Below, one piece after another: positions 11,639-21,030 of a stretch of DNA of 64,000 nucleotides (within the stretch, counting starts at the first letter, position 1; every line of letters starts with the position of its first letter). The DNA is from Haliangium sp963772315 (GTDB lineage Bacteria > Myxococcota_A > Polyangia > Haliangiales > Haliangiaceae), in NCBI GenBank assembly GCA_963772315.1, contig CAVYWJ010000003.1, forward strand, positions 2,294,001 to 2,358,000, read 5' to 3'. Position numbers and translations under genes: made by a program. The notes beneath the pieces are model-generated. The model was not told the DNA's origin, did not search any database, and saw nothing but the letters and a program-made list of their open reading frames with translations.

Positions 11639-11927
11639 GGACGTGACTCCGGCGTGAAGGATACACCAGCCAGGGCTGGCGGCGCGGCCCCGGCGCCCCG
11701 CGTCATCGTCTGCGGCGCTCGCGTCGTGGGCAGGGAGCGTCCCTGCCCGCGCGGCGCCCGCGCAGGCCCCGGCCGGGGCACGAAGCGCGCATGTTCGATC
11801 CCGGCTCGACGGGCCAGGAACCGCAGATCGGGCGGTCCGAGTGTGATCGGGTGCGTCGGCGCCAATGATTTCTGCCATCTATACGCGTAACGCAGGTAAC
11901 TGTGATACTCTGCGCTGCACTCGAATC
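11639..11927. other. Divergent intergenic region, GGT / PilZ
   Basis: About 290 bases with no convincing gene. TGTGATACT at 11901-11909, ~20 bases before the PilZ ATG, may be a -10-like element. An open frame on the minus strand extends the GGT frame upstream but has no family features. Confidence 0.35.
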
Positions 11928-12548
11928 ATGCAGATCCTGAAGGTCCGTTATCGCACGAACGAAGAGTTCGACGAGCACTATCAGCCCGACATGCCGAACG
12001 GCGGGCTCTTCTGCCCTACTACCAGTCCACTCGAGGAAGGCGATGCAGTGATCATCGAGCTCAGCGTGCCTGCGCTGCCCAACAAGGTGCTGATTCGAGG
12101 CACTGTGCGCTCGTGGCGGCCGGCTCTGCCGCGGCTGCGCGTGCGCGCCGGCGCCATGGTCGAGTTTGCGCCCGAGGAGGAGCAGAAGCGGTCCTTCATC
12201 GTCGAGACCGTGGCCGGCACGCGCAACCCGACCGCGCGGCGCAAGCACACGCGCTTGCCGGTGTCGATCCCGGTGCGGTTCCGCACCGTGGCCGACGCCG
12301 CCTTCCGCGACACCACGCTGATCGAGATCAGCGTGGGCGGCGCCATGCTGGCCACGGAGGAGCCGATCCCGCTCGATACCGACGTGATCCTCGAGATCAC
12401 GCCGCCGGGCGCGGTGAGCCCGCTGGCGATCTCGGGCAAGGCCGCCTATCACAACGCGACGGGCGGCACGGGCGTGAAGTTCATGTACCGCGATAGCGGC
12501 GGCTCGCGCCGGCTGCGTGAGCTGGTCCGCCGCCTCCGAACGTCGTGA
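11928..12548 (+). CDS. Two-domain PilZ-type c-di-GMP binding protein
   Basis: Predicted 206 residues. Residues 1-100 resemble the N-terminal PilZ-like half of the myxobacterial TIGR02266 group (LFCPTTSPLEEGDAVIIELS, PALPNKVLIRGTVRSWRP). Residues ~100-206 form a second PilZ domain: RRKHTRLPVSIPVRF has an R-rich loop, though not a perfect RxxxR, and ISVGGAMLATEE matches the D/NxSxxG motif with S-x-G-G. PilZ proteins bind cyclic di-GMP and regulate motility, exopolysaccharide or transcription. The ATG at 11928 is the only start near the conserved N terminus. The last codons overlap the next gene by four bases (GTGA), so the two are translationally coupled. Confidence 0.88.
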   Translation: MQILKVRYRTNEEFDEHYQPDMPNGGLFCPTTSPLEEGDAVIIELSVPALPNKVLIRGTVRSWRPALPRLRVRAGAMVEFAPEEEQKRSFIVETVAGTRNPTARRKHTRLPVSIPVRFRTVADAAFRDTTLIEISVGGAMLATEEPIPLDTDVILEITPPGAVSPLAISGKAAYHNATGGTGVKFMYRDSGGSRRLRELVRRLRTS

Positions 12549-13051
12549 GCGATTTCGCAGAAGCAGAAGAGGATCGCAGCGGCCAGCCAGTGCCGGTGCC
12601 TGAGCTGATCGAGAGATTGCTCACCGAGTACAACCTCCTCGAGCCGGTCCGCCGCCACCGGGTGTTCACCGAGTGGCGCGATATCGTGGGGCCGCGCTTC
12701 GCCGCTCGTACCCGGCCTAGCCCCATCAACGAGGGGATCCTGTGGGTGCGCGTGTCGAACTCGTCGTGGCTGCACCAGCTCTCGTTCCTGCGCGACCAGA
12801 TCCGAACGTCCGTGAATAACCACCTGGGAAGTCCGCCGCTGGTGAAGGAAGTCCGGTTGTTCCTGGGTCGCCTTTATGATGACGACTTCGCGCCACGCGC
12901 GGCCGCGCGCTTCCACCTGCACTGGCGGCGCAGGCCTCTGCCGCCGATCACGGAGAGCCACTTGGCCGCCATCGAGGCCGAGAGCGCGAGTATCGAGGAC
13001 GAAGAACTGCGGGCCATCGTGCGCGAGGTGCGCCGCCGGCTCGGGCAATGA
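12545..13051 (+). CDS. DciA/DUF721 family protein
   Basis: Predicted 168 residues starting at GTG 12545, which overlaps the PilZ stop. The DUF721 core reads HRVFTEWRDIVGPRFAARTRP followed by GILWVRVSNSSWLHQLSFLR. DUF721 proteins include DciA, the ancestral bacterial loader of the replicative helicase; many other members are unassigned. The C-terminal third is charged and helical with no clear motif. Coupling with a PilZ gene is an odd setting for a replication factor, so function should be read as DUF721-type rather than proven DciA. Confidence 0.82.
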   Translation: MSDFAEAEEDRSGQPVPVPELIERLLTEYNLLEPVRRHRVFTEWRDIVGPRFAARTRPSPINEGILWVRVSNSSWLHQLSFLRDQIRTSVNNHLGSPPLVKEVRLFLGRLYDDDFAPRAAARFHLHWRRRPLPPITESHLAAIEAESASIEDEELRAIVREVRRRLGQ

Positions 13052-13060
13052 GCCCTCGTC

Positions 13061-13086
13061 GCGTCGTGCCGTGCTCGTGACGACGC
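13061..13086. terminator. Possible bidirectional hairpin between convergent genes
   Basis: GCGTCGT at 13061-13067 pairs with ACGACGC at 13080-13086 across a 12-base loop. It lies in the 68-bp gap between the DUF721 gene and the convergent hypothetical gene. There is no long T run, so termination strength is uncertain. Confidence 0.4.
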
Positions 13087-13119
13087 GCTTTCGCCTGGTT
13101 GGGCAAACGCTCGGCGCTG

Positions 13120-13926
13120 CTAGCTGCCCGCGCCGTCACCCGCGCCCGCGTCGTCACCGCCCGCATCGCCTTCGTCCCGCTCGCGGCGGCGGCGATTCGC
13201 GGCCTGGCGGGTGCGGCGGCGCTCGGCGGCCGTGTCGAGCGCCCGGTACAGCACCGACAGCACCTGGCCGCGCGCCTCGACCTGCGCCGGTACATCGGAG
13301 TCGAAGTGCATGCCGATCACGCGCGCCACGACCTCGAGCAGGAACGCGTGCGCCCGCTCCCGCGCCGCCACCAGGGCGCCATGGGCCACCGTGGTCGGGC
13401 TGCGCTGGATCGCTTCATCATATTGCGCCGACAGCTCGGCCAGCGCCTCGACCATCCCGGTCAGGCCCACGTCCCCGACCAGCGTGGCGGACGCCCCCTG
13501 CAGCTCGGCCAGCGCGTCCTTGACCAGTCGGTTCTGCTCTGGATAGGGCTGCCTCGTGATCACACGGACGCCCCGCGGAAACACCTTGTCGAGCAGCGTC
13601 CTGGCCTTGATCGGCACCTCGGGGTTCCGGTGCGCCGCCTCGCTGGTGTTCTCGAGGTGGGTGTAGATCGACCGGATCTGCCGGTCCGTGGATGGATCCA
13701 GCACCTGCAACTCGTCAACGTACTGCGCCCGGTTTTCCTTGCCGGTGTGATACGCGCTCTCGAGATCGCGCACGCGCTTCTCGTGCTCGAACGCGCGGCC
13801 AATATGCGCCTGCAGCGGCCCGTCGCTGCTCGCCGTGGCCAGCGCCAGCGCCGCCGCCAGCACCTCCTCGCGCTGGGTCGAGGTCAACGCGCCGACATCG
13901 AACAGTCGCTTCAGATCATCCCCCAT
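13120..13926 (-). CDS. Hypothetical helical protein
   Basis: Predicted 268 residues from ATG 13926, preceded by AAGGGAGCG. The frame is open upstream through the 42-bp repeat array, but the ribosome site fixes the start here. The protein is largely helical (LKRLFDVGALTSTQREEVLA, QYVDELQVLDPSTDRQIRSI, TTVAHGALVAARERAHAFLL). It ends in a strongly basic then aspartate/glycine-rich tail (RRRRERDEGDAGGDDAGAG), which suggests nucleic-acid or polyanion contact but no enzyme. I do not recognise the family. It is divergent from the kinase/toxin mosaic, with the repeat array between them. Confidence 0.7.
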   Translation of the reverse strand: MGDDLKRLFDVGALTSTQREEVLAAALALATASSDGPLQAHIGRAFEHEKRVRDLESAYHTGKENRAQYVDELQVLDPSTDRQIRSIYTHLENTSEAAHRNPEVPIKARTLLDKVFPRGVRVITRQPYPEQNRLVKDALAELQGASATLVGDVGLTGMVEALAELSAQYDEAIQRSPTTVAHGALVAARERAHAFLLEVVARVIGMHFDSDVPAQVEARGQVLSVLYRALDTAAERRRTRQAANRRRRERDEGDAGGDDAGAGDGAGS

Positions 13927-14102
13927 GAAACGCTCCCTTCTGATGAATCGTAGGTTGAAGCTGTCGAACGTAGGAGAACCCGATTTGCAGGGCAAACGAA
14001 ATCGGCAGGTCGCTCGCCAGACGTGCAGGCCAGCACGTAGGTGACGACGAGTGCGTCCTCCGAGCATCGAGGATGAGCCGGTCCAGGGATCAGGACACGC
14101 AG

Positions 14103-14420
14103 CAAGCCATGGAGCATGGCCTGCGGAGGCACACAGAGTGCGATACAAGCCATGGAGCATGGCCTGCGCTGCGCCGCGGTCGCGATACAAGCCATGAAGC
14201 ATGGCCTGCGCTGCTCCGCGGTCGCGATACAAGCCATGAAGCATGGCCTGCGGACTCCGCGGTCGCACTGCAAGCCATGAAGCATGGCCTGCGCTGCTCC
14301 GCCGGCGCGTAGCAAGCCATGAAGCATGGCGTGCGCTGCGCCGCGGTCGCGATACAAGCCATGGAGCATGGTCTGCGCTGCGCCGCGGTCGCGATACAAG
14401 CCATGGAGCATGGCCTGCAG
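14103..14420. repeat. Eight 42-bp direct repeats, each with a CCATG-N3-CATGG dyad
   Basis: CAAGCCATG starts at 14103, 14146, 14188, 14230, 14271, 14313, 14355 and 14397, spacings 43, 42, 42, 41, 42, 42, 42. The conserved part is CAAGCCATG(G/A)AGCATGGCCTG. It contains CCATG and its reverse complement CATGG around GAG or AAG; the middle base varies while the arms hold in every copy. The ~20 bp between cores is also similar across copies (GCTGCGCCGCGGTCGCGATA-like), so this is not a CRISPR. The array fills the divergent region between the hypothetical gene at 13926 and the kinase fragment at 14527. Confidence 0.92.
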
Positions 14421-14503
14421 TGTTGCCAGCGTGCACGACTCGCCATGCCGGCTTGTTTGCACACACTCGAACTGCCAAGCAGGCTCCCGGCAACCTGCCG
14501 CTT

Positions 14504-14513
14504 CTGGTATCGT
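14504..14513 (+). promoter_or_regulatory. TGGTATCGTC promoter-like motif
   Basis: TGGTATCGTC followed by GGCGCG lies about 20 bases before the kinase ATG at 14527. An almost identical TGGTATCGTCCGGCGC lies upstream of the dioxygenase gene at 59244. It may be an extended -10 element (TATCGT). No clear -35 is seen. Confidence 0.3.
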
Positions 14514-14526
14514 CGGCGCGTCTCTG

Positions 14527-14970
14527 ATGCATGATGTCCCGAACCAGACCGGCACGGCGGTGCGTGGCTACCGCATCGAGCGGCTGATCGGCACGGGCGG
14601 GGCGGCCGCGGTGTACGAGGCCCGGCGACTGGGGCCGCGCGGTCCCGGCGAACGTGTGGCGTGCAAGGTCGTGCACACGGCGCGGCGGGACGAGCCGCGC
14701 GATCGCGAGCAGGTGCGTCAGGAGGCAGTGCTCGGGCTGCGCGTCACGGCGGGTCATCGCAACCTGGTCGAGATCCTCGACTTCTTCGACGACGCCGAGG
14801 CGCAGCACTGCATCGTGATGGAGGTGGTGGACGGCGCCAGCGTGTCCGAGCTGCGCGGGCCGGAGCGACGCCTGCCGTACGCGATCACACGGCGCGTCGC
14901 GGTCGAGGTGCTGGAGGCGCTGGCTTACCTGCACGGCCGGGGCGTGCTGCACCGCGATCTCTCGCCCGCG
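14527..14970 (+). pseudogene. Ser/Thr protein kinase, N-terminal half only, cut at the catalytic loop
   Basis: The ATG at 14527 opens a canonical kinase N-lobe: glycine loop LIGTGGAAAVYE, lysine in ERVACKVVH, and the sequence leading to VLHRDLSP at the catalytic loop. Immediately after TCGCCCGCG the DNA becomes that of the toxin gene (LYAPAAQDDTGRLA), identical over ~40 bases to 17399-17440. No activation loop, DFG or C-lobe exists. The kinase frame then wanders through toxin DNA to a stop at 15282. The junction shares TCGCCCGCG with the donor, so recombination at ~9 bp of microhomology is the likely cause. An active kinase cannot be made. Confidence 0.8.
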
Positions 14971-16280
14971 CTGTACGCCCCGGCCGCGCAGGACGATACC
15001 GGCCGGCTAGCATCGCGCGTGAGGTCGTCGAGGGCCACGAAGACGCGCAGTTCTGGCTCTCCCTCGGCCTCGGCACCGCTGCTGCGGCTGCGTTCGTCGT
15101 GGCCGAGCTGGCCACGTTCGGCGGCGCGACATTCTTCATCGCGGGCGGCGCAGGGTTGGCCGCTGGTGGCGCCATGGCCGCGCGCGGCTGGGAGCAGTGG
15201 GACGATCTGTCCACGGCCGCGAACGCGAGCACCGGCGAGCAAGGACAGATCGTGTCCCAGGCTCAGGCCGACACCGCGCTGACCAGCGCGGTGATCGACA
15301 GCGCGTTCGCGTTCCTGGATCTCGTCCCGGCCTTGCAGGCCGTCCGCGCCGCCACGACCGCGCGCCACGGAATCGAGACCGCCGCAGGCCAGGGTATGGA
15401 GGCGCTCGCGCGCGGCGGCGAGACCTCCGGCGCCCTCGTGGCTCGCGATGGCGCGGGCGGGACCATCGAGCAGGGCATCCGGCAAGGCGGGGAGACCTCC
15501 GGCGATCTCGTGGCACGAGATGCCGCAGGCGCAGGCATCGAGCAGACGGCCAGACAAGGCGACGCCTCGGGCGCGCTCGCGGCCCGGGATGCCGCAGATG
15601 AGAGCATCGAGGAGGCCGCCAAGCAAGGCGCCGCGACCGCGAGCAAGCGGCTACGCCCGCAGGACGCGGCCAACTGGAAGGAGATCCAGCAGAACTATCT
15701 CGGCAAGAGGCTCGAGGATGTCGGAGCGCCGCCCGGGTACGAAAAGTACAAGTTTGGCGAGCGCACGTTCCTGCGCCGCAAGGTGAGCGACGACAGGCGC
15801 TTCGTGCAGCTCACGGTCGACGGAGAGGGCGTGATCCGCGTCGGGCCTGCCAAGTCGCCGCGCATCACCAAGGCCGAGCGCCGGACCGAGAGCATCACCA
15901 GCCTCCTGAAGAACAACGGTCTGACGCAGCGCCCGCCGCATCACCAGGCGCATCACGTCGTGCCTGATGAGATCGTGCGCAAGCATGACCTGATGCGCGA
16001 GGCGCACAAGCGCGGTCTATTTGATCCCGATGCGCCCGAGAACATCGCCCTGCTGGCCGAGCGCCAGGTCAAGGGCAGGGTGCCTGACAAGGTCCCGGGC
16101 CTCTCCGCGGGCTTGCCCCGGCACCAGGGCACGCACCGAGAGTACAGCAAGGAAGTGATCGATGTAGCGAACATAGTGATGCAGGACTCGTTGCGGACCT
16201 ATGGTGCTGCCGAAAAGATACCCGACGATGTTCTGAGTGGGCGGCCGCCAGGGTTCGCGAGGCCGCATGGAAGATCCTGA
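14971..16280 (+). CDS. Polymorphic toxin with C-terminal AHH (HNH/Endo VII) nuclease, mosaic 5' end
   Basis: From ~15011 one frame reads SIAREVVEGHEDAQFWLSL, then a hydrophobic hairpin (TAAAAAFVVAELATFGGA, FFIAGGAGLAAGG), three 24-residue repeats, and a C-terminal nuclease with HHQAHHVVPDE near 15940-15970, the hallmark of the AHH family of HNH nucleases that cut nucleic acid in rival cells. Compared with the second copy at 17.1-17.7 kb, about 200 bp is missing at 15009/15010. The joint is out of frame with LYAPAAQDDTGRLA, so the normal N-terminal delivery region is absent. Start is unresolved; internal starts such as ATG near 15174 are possible. The toxin tip and its immunity gene look intact, so this may be an orphan tip module or a silent cassette. 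Confidence 0.72.
15418..15633 (+). repeat. Three in-frame 72-bp repeats in the toxin
   Basis: Units start at about 15418, 15490 and 15562 and encode variants of GETSGALVARDAAGAGIEQ plus a short basic segment. They lie between the membrane hairpin and the nuclease tip. Degenerate copies of the same unit appear in the decayed toxin at 17.8-18.0 kb. Confidence 0.8.
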
Positions 16281-16311
16281 AGGAATGGAAAGGGCCGCAC
16301 TTGGAGTAGAC

Positions 16312-16950
16312 ATGGGCGCACTCGCATACCGATTGTTCTGGGACACGAAGCACCTCGGAAAGACGGATGAGGACGCGACGCTGGTGCCCTTCAAGGGCAA
16401 GGAGTACGTCTGCGGCTGGATCGGAACGGAACCGCTCCAGGTTCCCGACCCGGTACTGTTCGAGGCCAACTTCAAGGTCACCCGCCAGAGCGACTACCCA
16501 TGCAATGATGTCAACTGGCCGCTCATGTCGCCGCGCATGATCGAGGTGTTGCGCAGCGTCGGCGATTTCCCGCATCGGCTGGTGCCTGTGCGGCTCGTGG
16601 ATCACAAGGTGCGCAGGGCAGCCCGCTACGTGCCCGATGGCAGCCTGCGCCCCGAAGTGATGGACGACCGCTTCGCGGCCGTGCAGCTCACCGAGCACAT
16701 CGATGTCGTCGACTGGGAGCGTTCGGTGTTCGAGCGTGATCAGATTGGTCCCGGGATCGTCTTCCACAGCTTCGACAAGTTGATACTGCGGGAGCCTTCT
16801 GGCGGCTTTCCACCGTTGTTCCGCATCCCCGCGAGCAAAGGCCTGCTGCTCGTCTCGGCCAGAGCACGACGGGCACTGGAGGCTGCTGGTATCGTTGGCA
16901 TCAAATTCTTATCGCTCCCAGGTGCACACAAGGTTGATGCTGCCTCCTGA
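16312..16950 (+). CDS. Imm11 (DUF1629) family immunity protein
   Basis: Predicted 212 residues. ATG 16312 is chosen because GGAG sits six bases upstream and the product begins MGALAYRLFWD, the usual start of the family; earlier in-frame ATGs at 16267 and 16285 overlap or crowd the toxin stop. Imm11 features include the N-terminal YRLF strand, the central LVPVRLVDHKV segment, and the C-terminal LLVSARARRALEAAGIVG, matching the family's 'ser-x-x-x-x-ALE-x-AGI-x-G' ending. The position 31 bases after the AHH toxin is the standard toxin/immunity order, so it should neutralise that nuclease by direct binding. AHH/Imm11 pairs are common in myxobacteria. Confidence 0.85.
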   Translation: MGALAYRLFWDTKHLGKTDEDATLVPFKGKEYVCGWIGTEPLQVPDPVLFEANFKVTRQSDYPCNDVNWPLMSPRMIEVLRSVGDFPHRLVPVRLVDHKVRRAARYVPDGSLRPEVMDDRFAAVQLTEHIDVVDWERSVFERDQIGPGIVFHSFDKLILREPSGGFPPLFRIPASKGLLLVSARARRALEAAGIVGIKFLSLPGAHKVDAAS

Positions 16951-17110
16951 TACGACAGTGCGAGTGAACTACGGCCGGATCACTTGGTGACGCAAATCGT
17001 CTTAGGGATGGCGGTCGCGGGGACGGCGTCGGCGTTGGATTTTCTCACGTCCATGGAGTCGGTGAACGGCGGGCATTGACCGCAGCCCCAGGTGACGTGC
17101 CGCGCCCGAG
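16951..17110 (+). other. Gap with a possible short remnant peptide
   Basis: A GTG near 16986 opens a short frame reading VTQIVLGMAVAGTASALDFL and ending near 17080 with MESVNGGH. It looks like the C-terminal scrap of a larger secreted or PAAR-like protein, but I cannot assign it. Confidence 0.3.
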
Positions 17111-18169
<1,059 letters not shown>

Positions 18170-18443
18170 CGCTCGGTTGCGGGTGCTGCCCGGTGGCAGA
18201 GCCGTAGGCGCGGAACGCCGGCCGAGTCTGTCGGTCTGGCCGCGCTTGTCGAGCGCAGCGGGCGGTGCTTGCACTGATCGCCACGGCGGCATTGACGGCG
18301 CATGCCGATCCTGGTCATCTCGAAGCTATCGGCGAGCTGCCATTGATCATCGAAGATGCCAGGATCCACGACGCCTCTCCAGGGACGAGCCGCCGGCCCG
18401 CGTGCGGGATCGGGACGGGCGTGATGGCGCGAGGTCGAGCAGC

Positions 18444-19682
18444 ATGAGCCATCCCGAGCGCGGATATCGCGCGCTGTTCGAGCGTGCGCCGGTGGCGCTC
18501 TGGGATGTGGATCTCACGCGGATGAGCGCTGCCTGCAGCGCGCTGGAGAGCGGTGCGGGCAATGCGCCAGGCGATGCGCCGGGCTGGGCCAGCTACCTGG
18601 AGGCGCACCCGGACGCGAGGCGCGCGCTCACCGCCGCGATCGCGGTGCGCGACCTCAATGCGGCCGCGCGGGCCCTGGCGGGCACGCACGCAGTGGATGT
18701 CGCGGCGCTGCTGGCGCATGTGCCGGCCGGAGCCGTGGCCGCGCTGCTGGCCGCCGTGGCCGCGCAGCAGCCGTCGCTCGAGACCGAGACCACGTGGCAG
18801 GCGGCCGACGGAACGCACGCGCGCATCCGGCTGACGTACCGGCGCCTGGACAATGTAGACGGGAGCGCGGACGCGCTCCGCGGCATGATCGGCGTGGTGG
18901 AGCAGGCGGCGGTGGCGGGGCAGGAGTCGGCCGCGCCGGCACGAGACGAGCTGGTGGCAGAGCTCGAGCGGGCGGTGGCCAGCGCGCGGGACGAGCTGGC
19001 GCGCTTCGCCTACGTGGCCTCGCACGACATGCAGGCGCCGCTGCGCACGGTCATCGGCTACACCGACCTCCTGCAGCGACGCTACGGTCCGACGCTCGAC
19101 GAGAAGGCGCAGAAGTACGTGGCATTCGCCGCCGGCGGCGCGCGGCAGATGCGGGCCATGATCGACGGTTTGCTGGCGCTGTCACGGGTGCTCACGCGCC
19201 AGCGCGAGATGGTCGCCGTGGACCTGAACGAGGCGCTCGACGAGGTGCTGGGCCACCTGCGCAAGCGCATCGCAGAGGCCGGGGCGCAGGTGACGCGCGA
19301 TGCGCTGCCCACGGTGACCGGGGATCGCACGCAGCTCGCCCAGGCCATCGAGCAGCTGCTCGACAACGCGCTCAAGTTCCACGGTAGCGAGCCGCCCGCG
19401 ATCCACGTGGGCGCGTGCCGCGAGGCAGGCGCGTGGGTCGTGTCGGTCAGCGATAACGGCCTCGGGATCCCGGCCGACCGGCTCACTGCGATCTTCGGGC
19501 CGTTCCACCGGCTGCATCCCCCCCATGACTATCCCGGCAGCGGGCTCGGCCTGGCCATCGTGGCCAAGATCATCGAGCGTCACGGGGGCCGGGTCTGGGC
19601 CGAGTCGCAGGGGCAGGGCGCAACCTTCTTGTTGAGCTTACCGGACAGCCGTCCAGCGGCGCCGCCGGCGTCCGCGGTCTGA
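18444..19682 (+). CDS. Cytoplasmic sensor histidine kinase
   Basis: Predicted 412 residues from ATG 18444. No membrane segment is visible. Residues ~1-165 are a degenerate sensor region, PAS-like at the start (YRALFERAPVALWDVDLT). A short coiled segment (ARDELVAELERAVASARDEL) leads to the H-box VASHDMQAPLRTVIGY with His at ~194. ATP-binding motifs follow: N-box QLLDNALKFHG, G1 SDNGLGIP, F-box IFGPFHRLH, G2 GSGLGLAI. The H-box is the type found in phytochrome-like and bacteriophytochrome kinases (SHDLQEPLR). No response regulator is adjacent, so its partner is unknown. The ~270 bp before it hold only decayed toxin-locus sequence. Confidence 0.9.
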   Translation: MSHPERGYRALFERAPVALWDVDLTRMSAACSALESGAGNAPGDAPGWASYLEAHPDARRALTAAIAVRDLNAAARALAGTHAVDVAALLAHVPAGAVAALLAAVAAQQPSLETETTWQAADGTHARIRLTYRRLDNVDGSADALRGMIGVVEQAAVAGQESAAPARDELVAELERAVASARDELARFAYVASHDMQAPLRTVIGYTDLLQRRYGPTLDEKAQKYVAFAAGGARQMRAMIDGLLALSRVLTRQREMVAVDLNEALDEVLGHLRKRIAEAGAQVTRDALPTVTGDRTQLAQAIEQLLDNALKFHGSEPPAIHVGACREAGAWVVSVSDNGLGIPADRLTAIFGPFHRLHPPHDYPGSGLGLAIVAKIIERHGGRVWAESQGQGATFLLSLPDSRPAAPPASAV

Positions 19683-19723
19683 GGCTCCAGGCCGCTCCAG
19701 GCTGGGCCGGCCGATGTGCCCGC

Positions 19724-20447
19724 TCACTTGCCCGAGAGGTCTCGCCCGCGCAGCTTCCACACCTGCACCACGGCCTCCATGAAGATGCTGCCGTTCATCT
19801 TGGACGTGCCACGTACCCGGTCGGGGAACACGATCGGCCGCTCGACGACGCGGAAGCCCTGCTTGACCGCGCGGTACTTGAGCTCGATCTGGAAGCAGTA
19901 GCCGGTGCTGGAGACGTCATCGAGATCGATCCGCTCCAGGACCTCGCGACGGAAGCCGTTGTAGCCGCCGGTGAGGTCGCGCACGGGCACGCCCAGGATG
20001 GTACGGGCGTACAAGCTGCCGCCCCAGGAGATGAACCGGCGCGCCGCGCCCCAGTTCTCGACGCCGCCGCCGTCAACGCGCCGCGAGCCCACGACCATGT
20101 CTGCCTCGCGCTCGAGCAGGGCCACGAACTCGGGCAGGTACAGGGGATTGTGCGAGAAGTCGGCGTCGAACTCGAAGATGTACTGGTGGCCGTGATCGAG
20201 CGCCCAGCGGAACGCGGCCAGGTAGGCGCGACCCAGGCCCTCCTTGCCGGTGCGGTGCAGGACGTGCACGTGCGGGCTCGCCGCCGCGAATTCGTCGGCG
20301 ATGCGACCGGTGCCGTCGGGCGAGGCATCGTCGACCACCAGCACGTGGGCCTTGGGTACGGCGTTGATCACGGCGGGGATGATCAGCGGGAGGTTCTCCG
20401 CCTCGTTGTAGGTGGGAATGCAGATCAACGCGCCTTCGCCGCTGTGC

Positions 20448-20458
<11 letters not shown>
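19724..20458 (-). CDS. Polyprenol-phosphate glycosyltransferase (Dpm1-like GT2)
   Basis: Predicted 244 residues, single-domain length for polyprenol monophosphomannose synthases. GT-A motifs are clear: IPTYNEAENLPLII, VVDDASPDGTGRIA with the nucleotide-binding aspartates, and FEFDADFSHNPLYLP with the metal-binding DAD. SRRVDGGGVENWGAARRFIS and DLTGGYNGFRREVL are typical of the Dpm1/Ppm1 group. The enzyme should move mannose or glucose from a GDP or UDP sugar onto a lipid phosphate at the cytoplasmic membrane face. There is no C-terminal membrane anchor; the overlapping GtrA gene may supply it. Last gene of the operon; its start overlaps the GtrA stop by 11 bases. Confidence 0.93.
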
Positions 20459-21014
<556 letters not shown>

Positions 21015-21030
21015 CGAGTTGCTCCTCGGC

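Noticed and set aside
14103..14420. CRISPR array
   Set aside because: Repeats are regularly spaced, but the intervening ~20 bp are themselves near copies of one another and no cas gene is nearby. It is a tandem repeat.
14073..14534. Repeat-encoded proteins with AMLHGLYRDRGA units on both strands
   Set aside because: A 42-bp unit leaves frames open on both strands automatically. No start signal, family or codon pattern supports translation.
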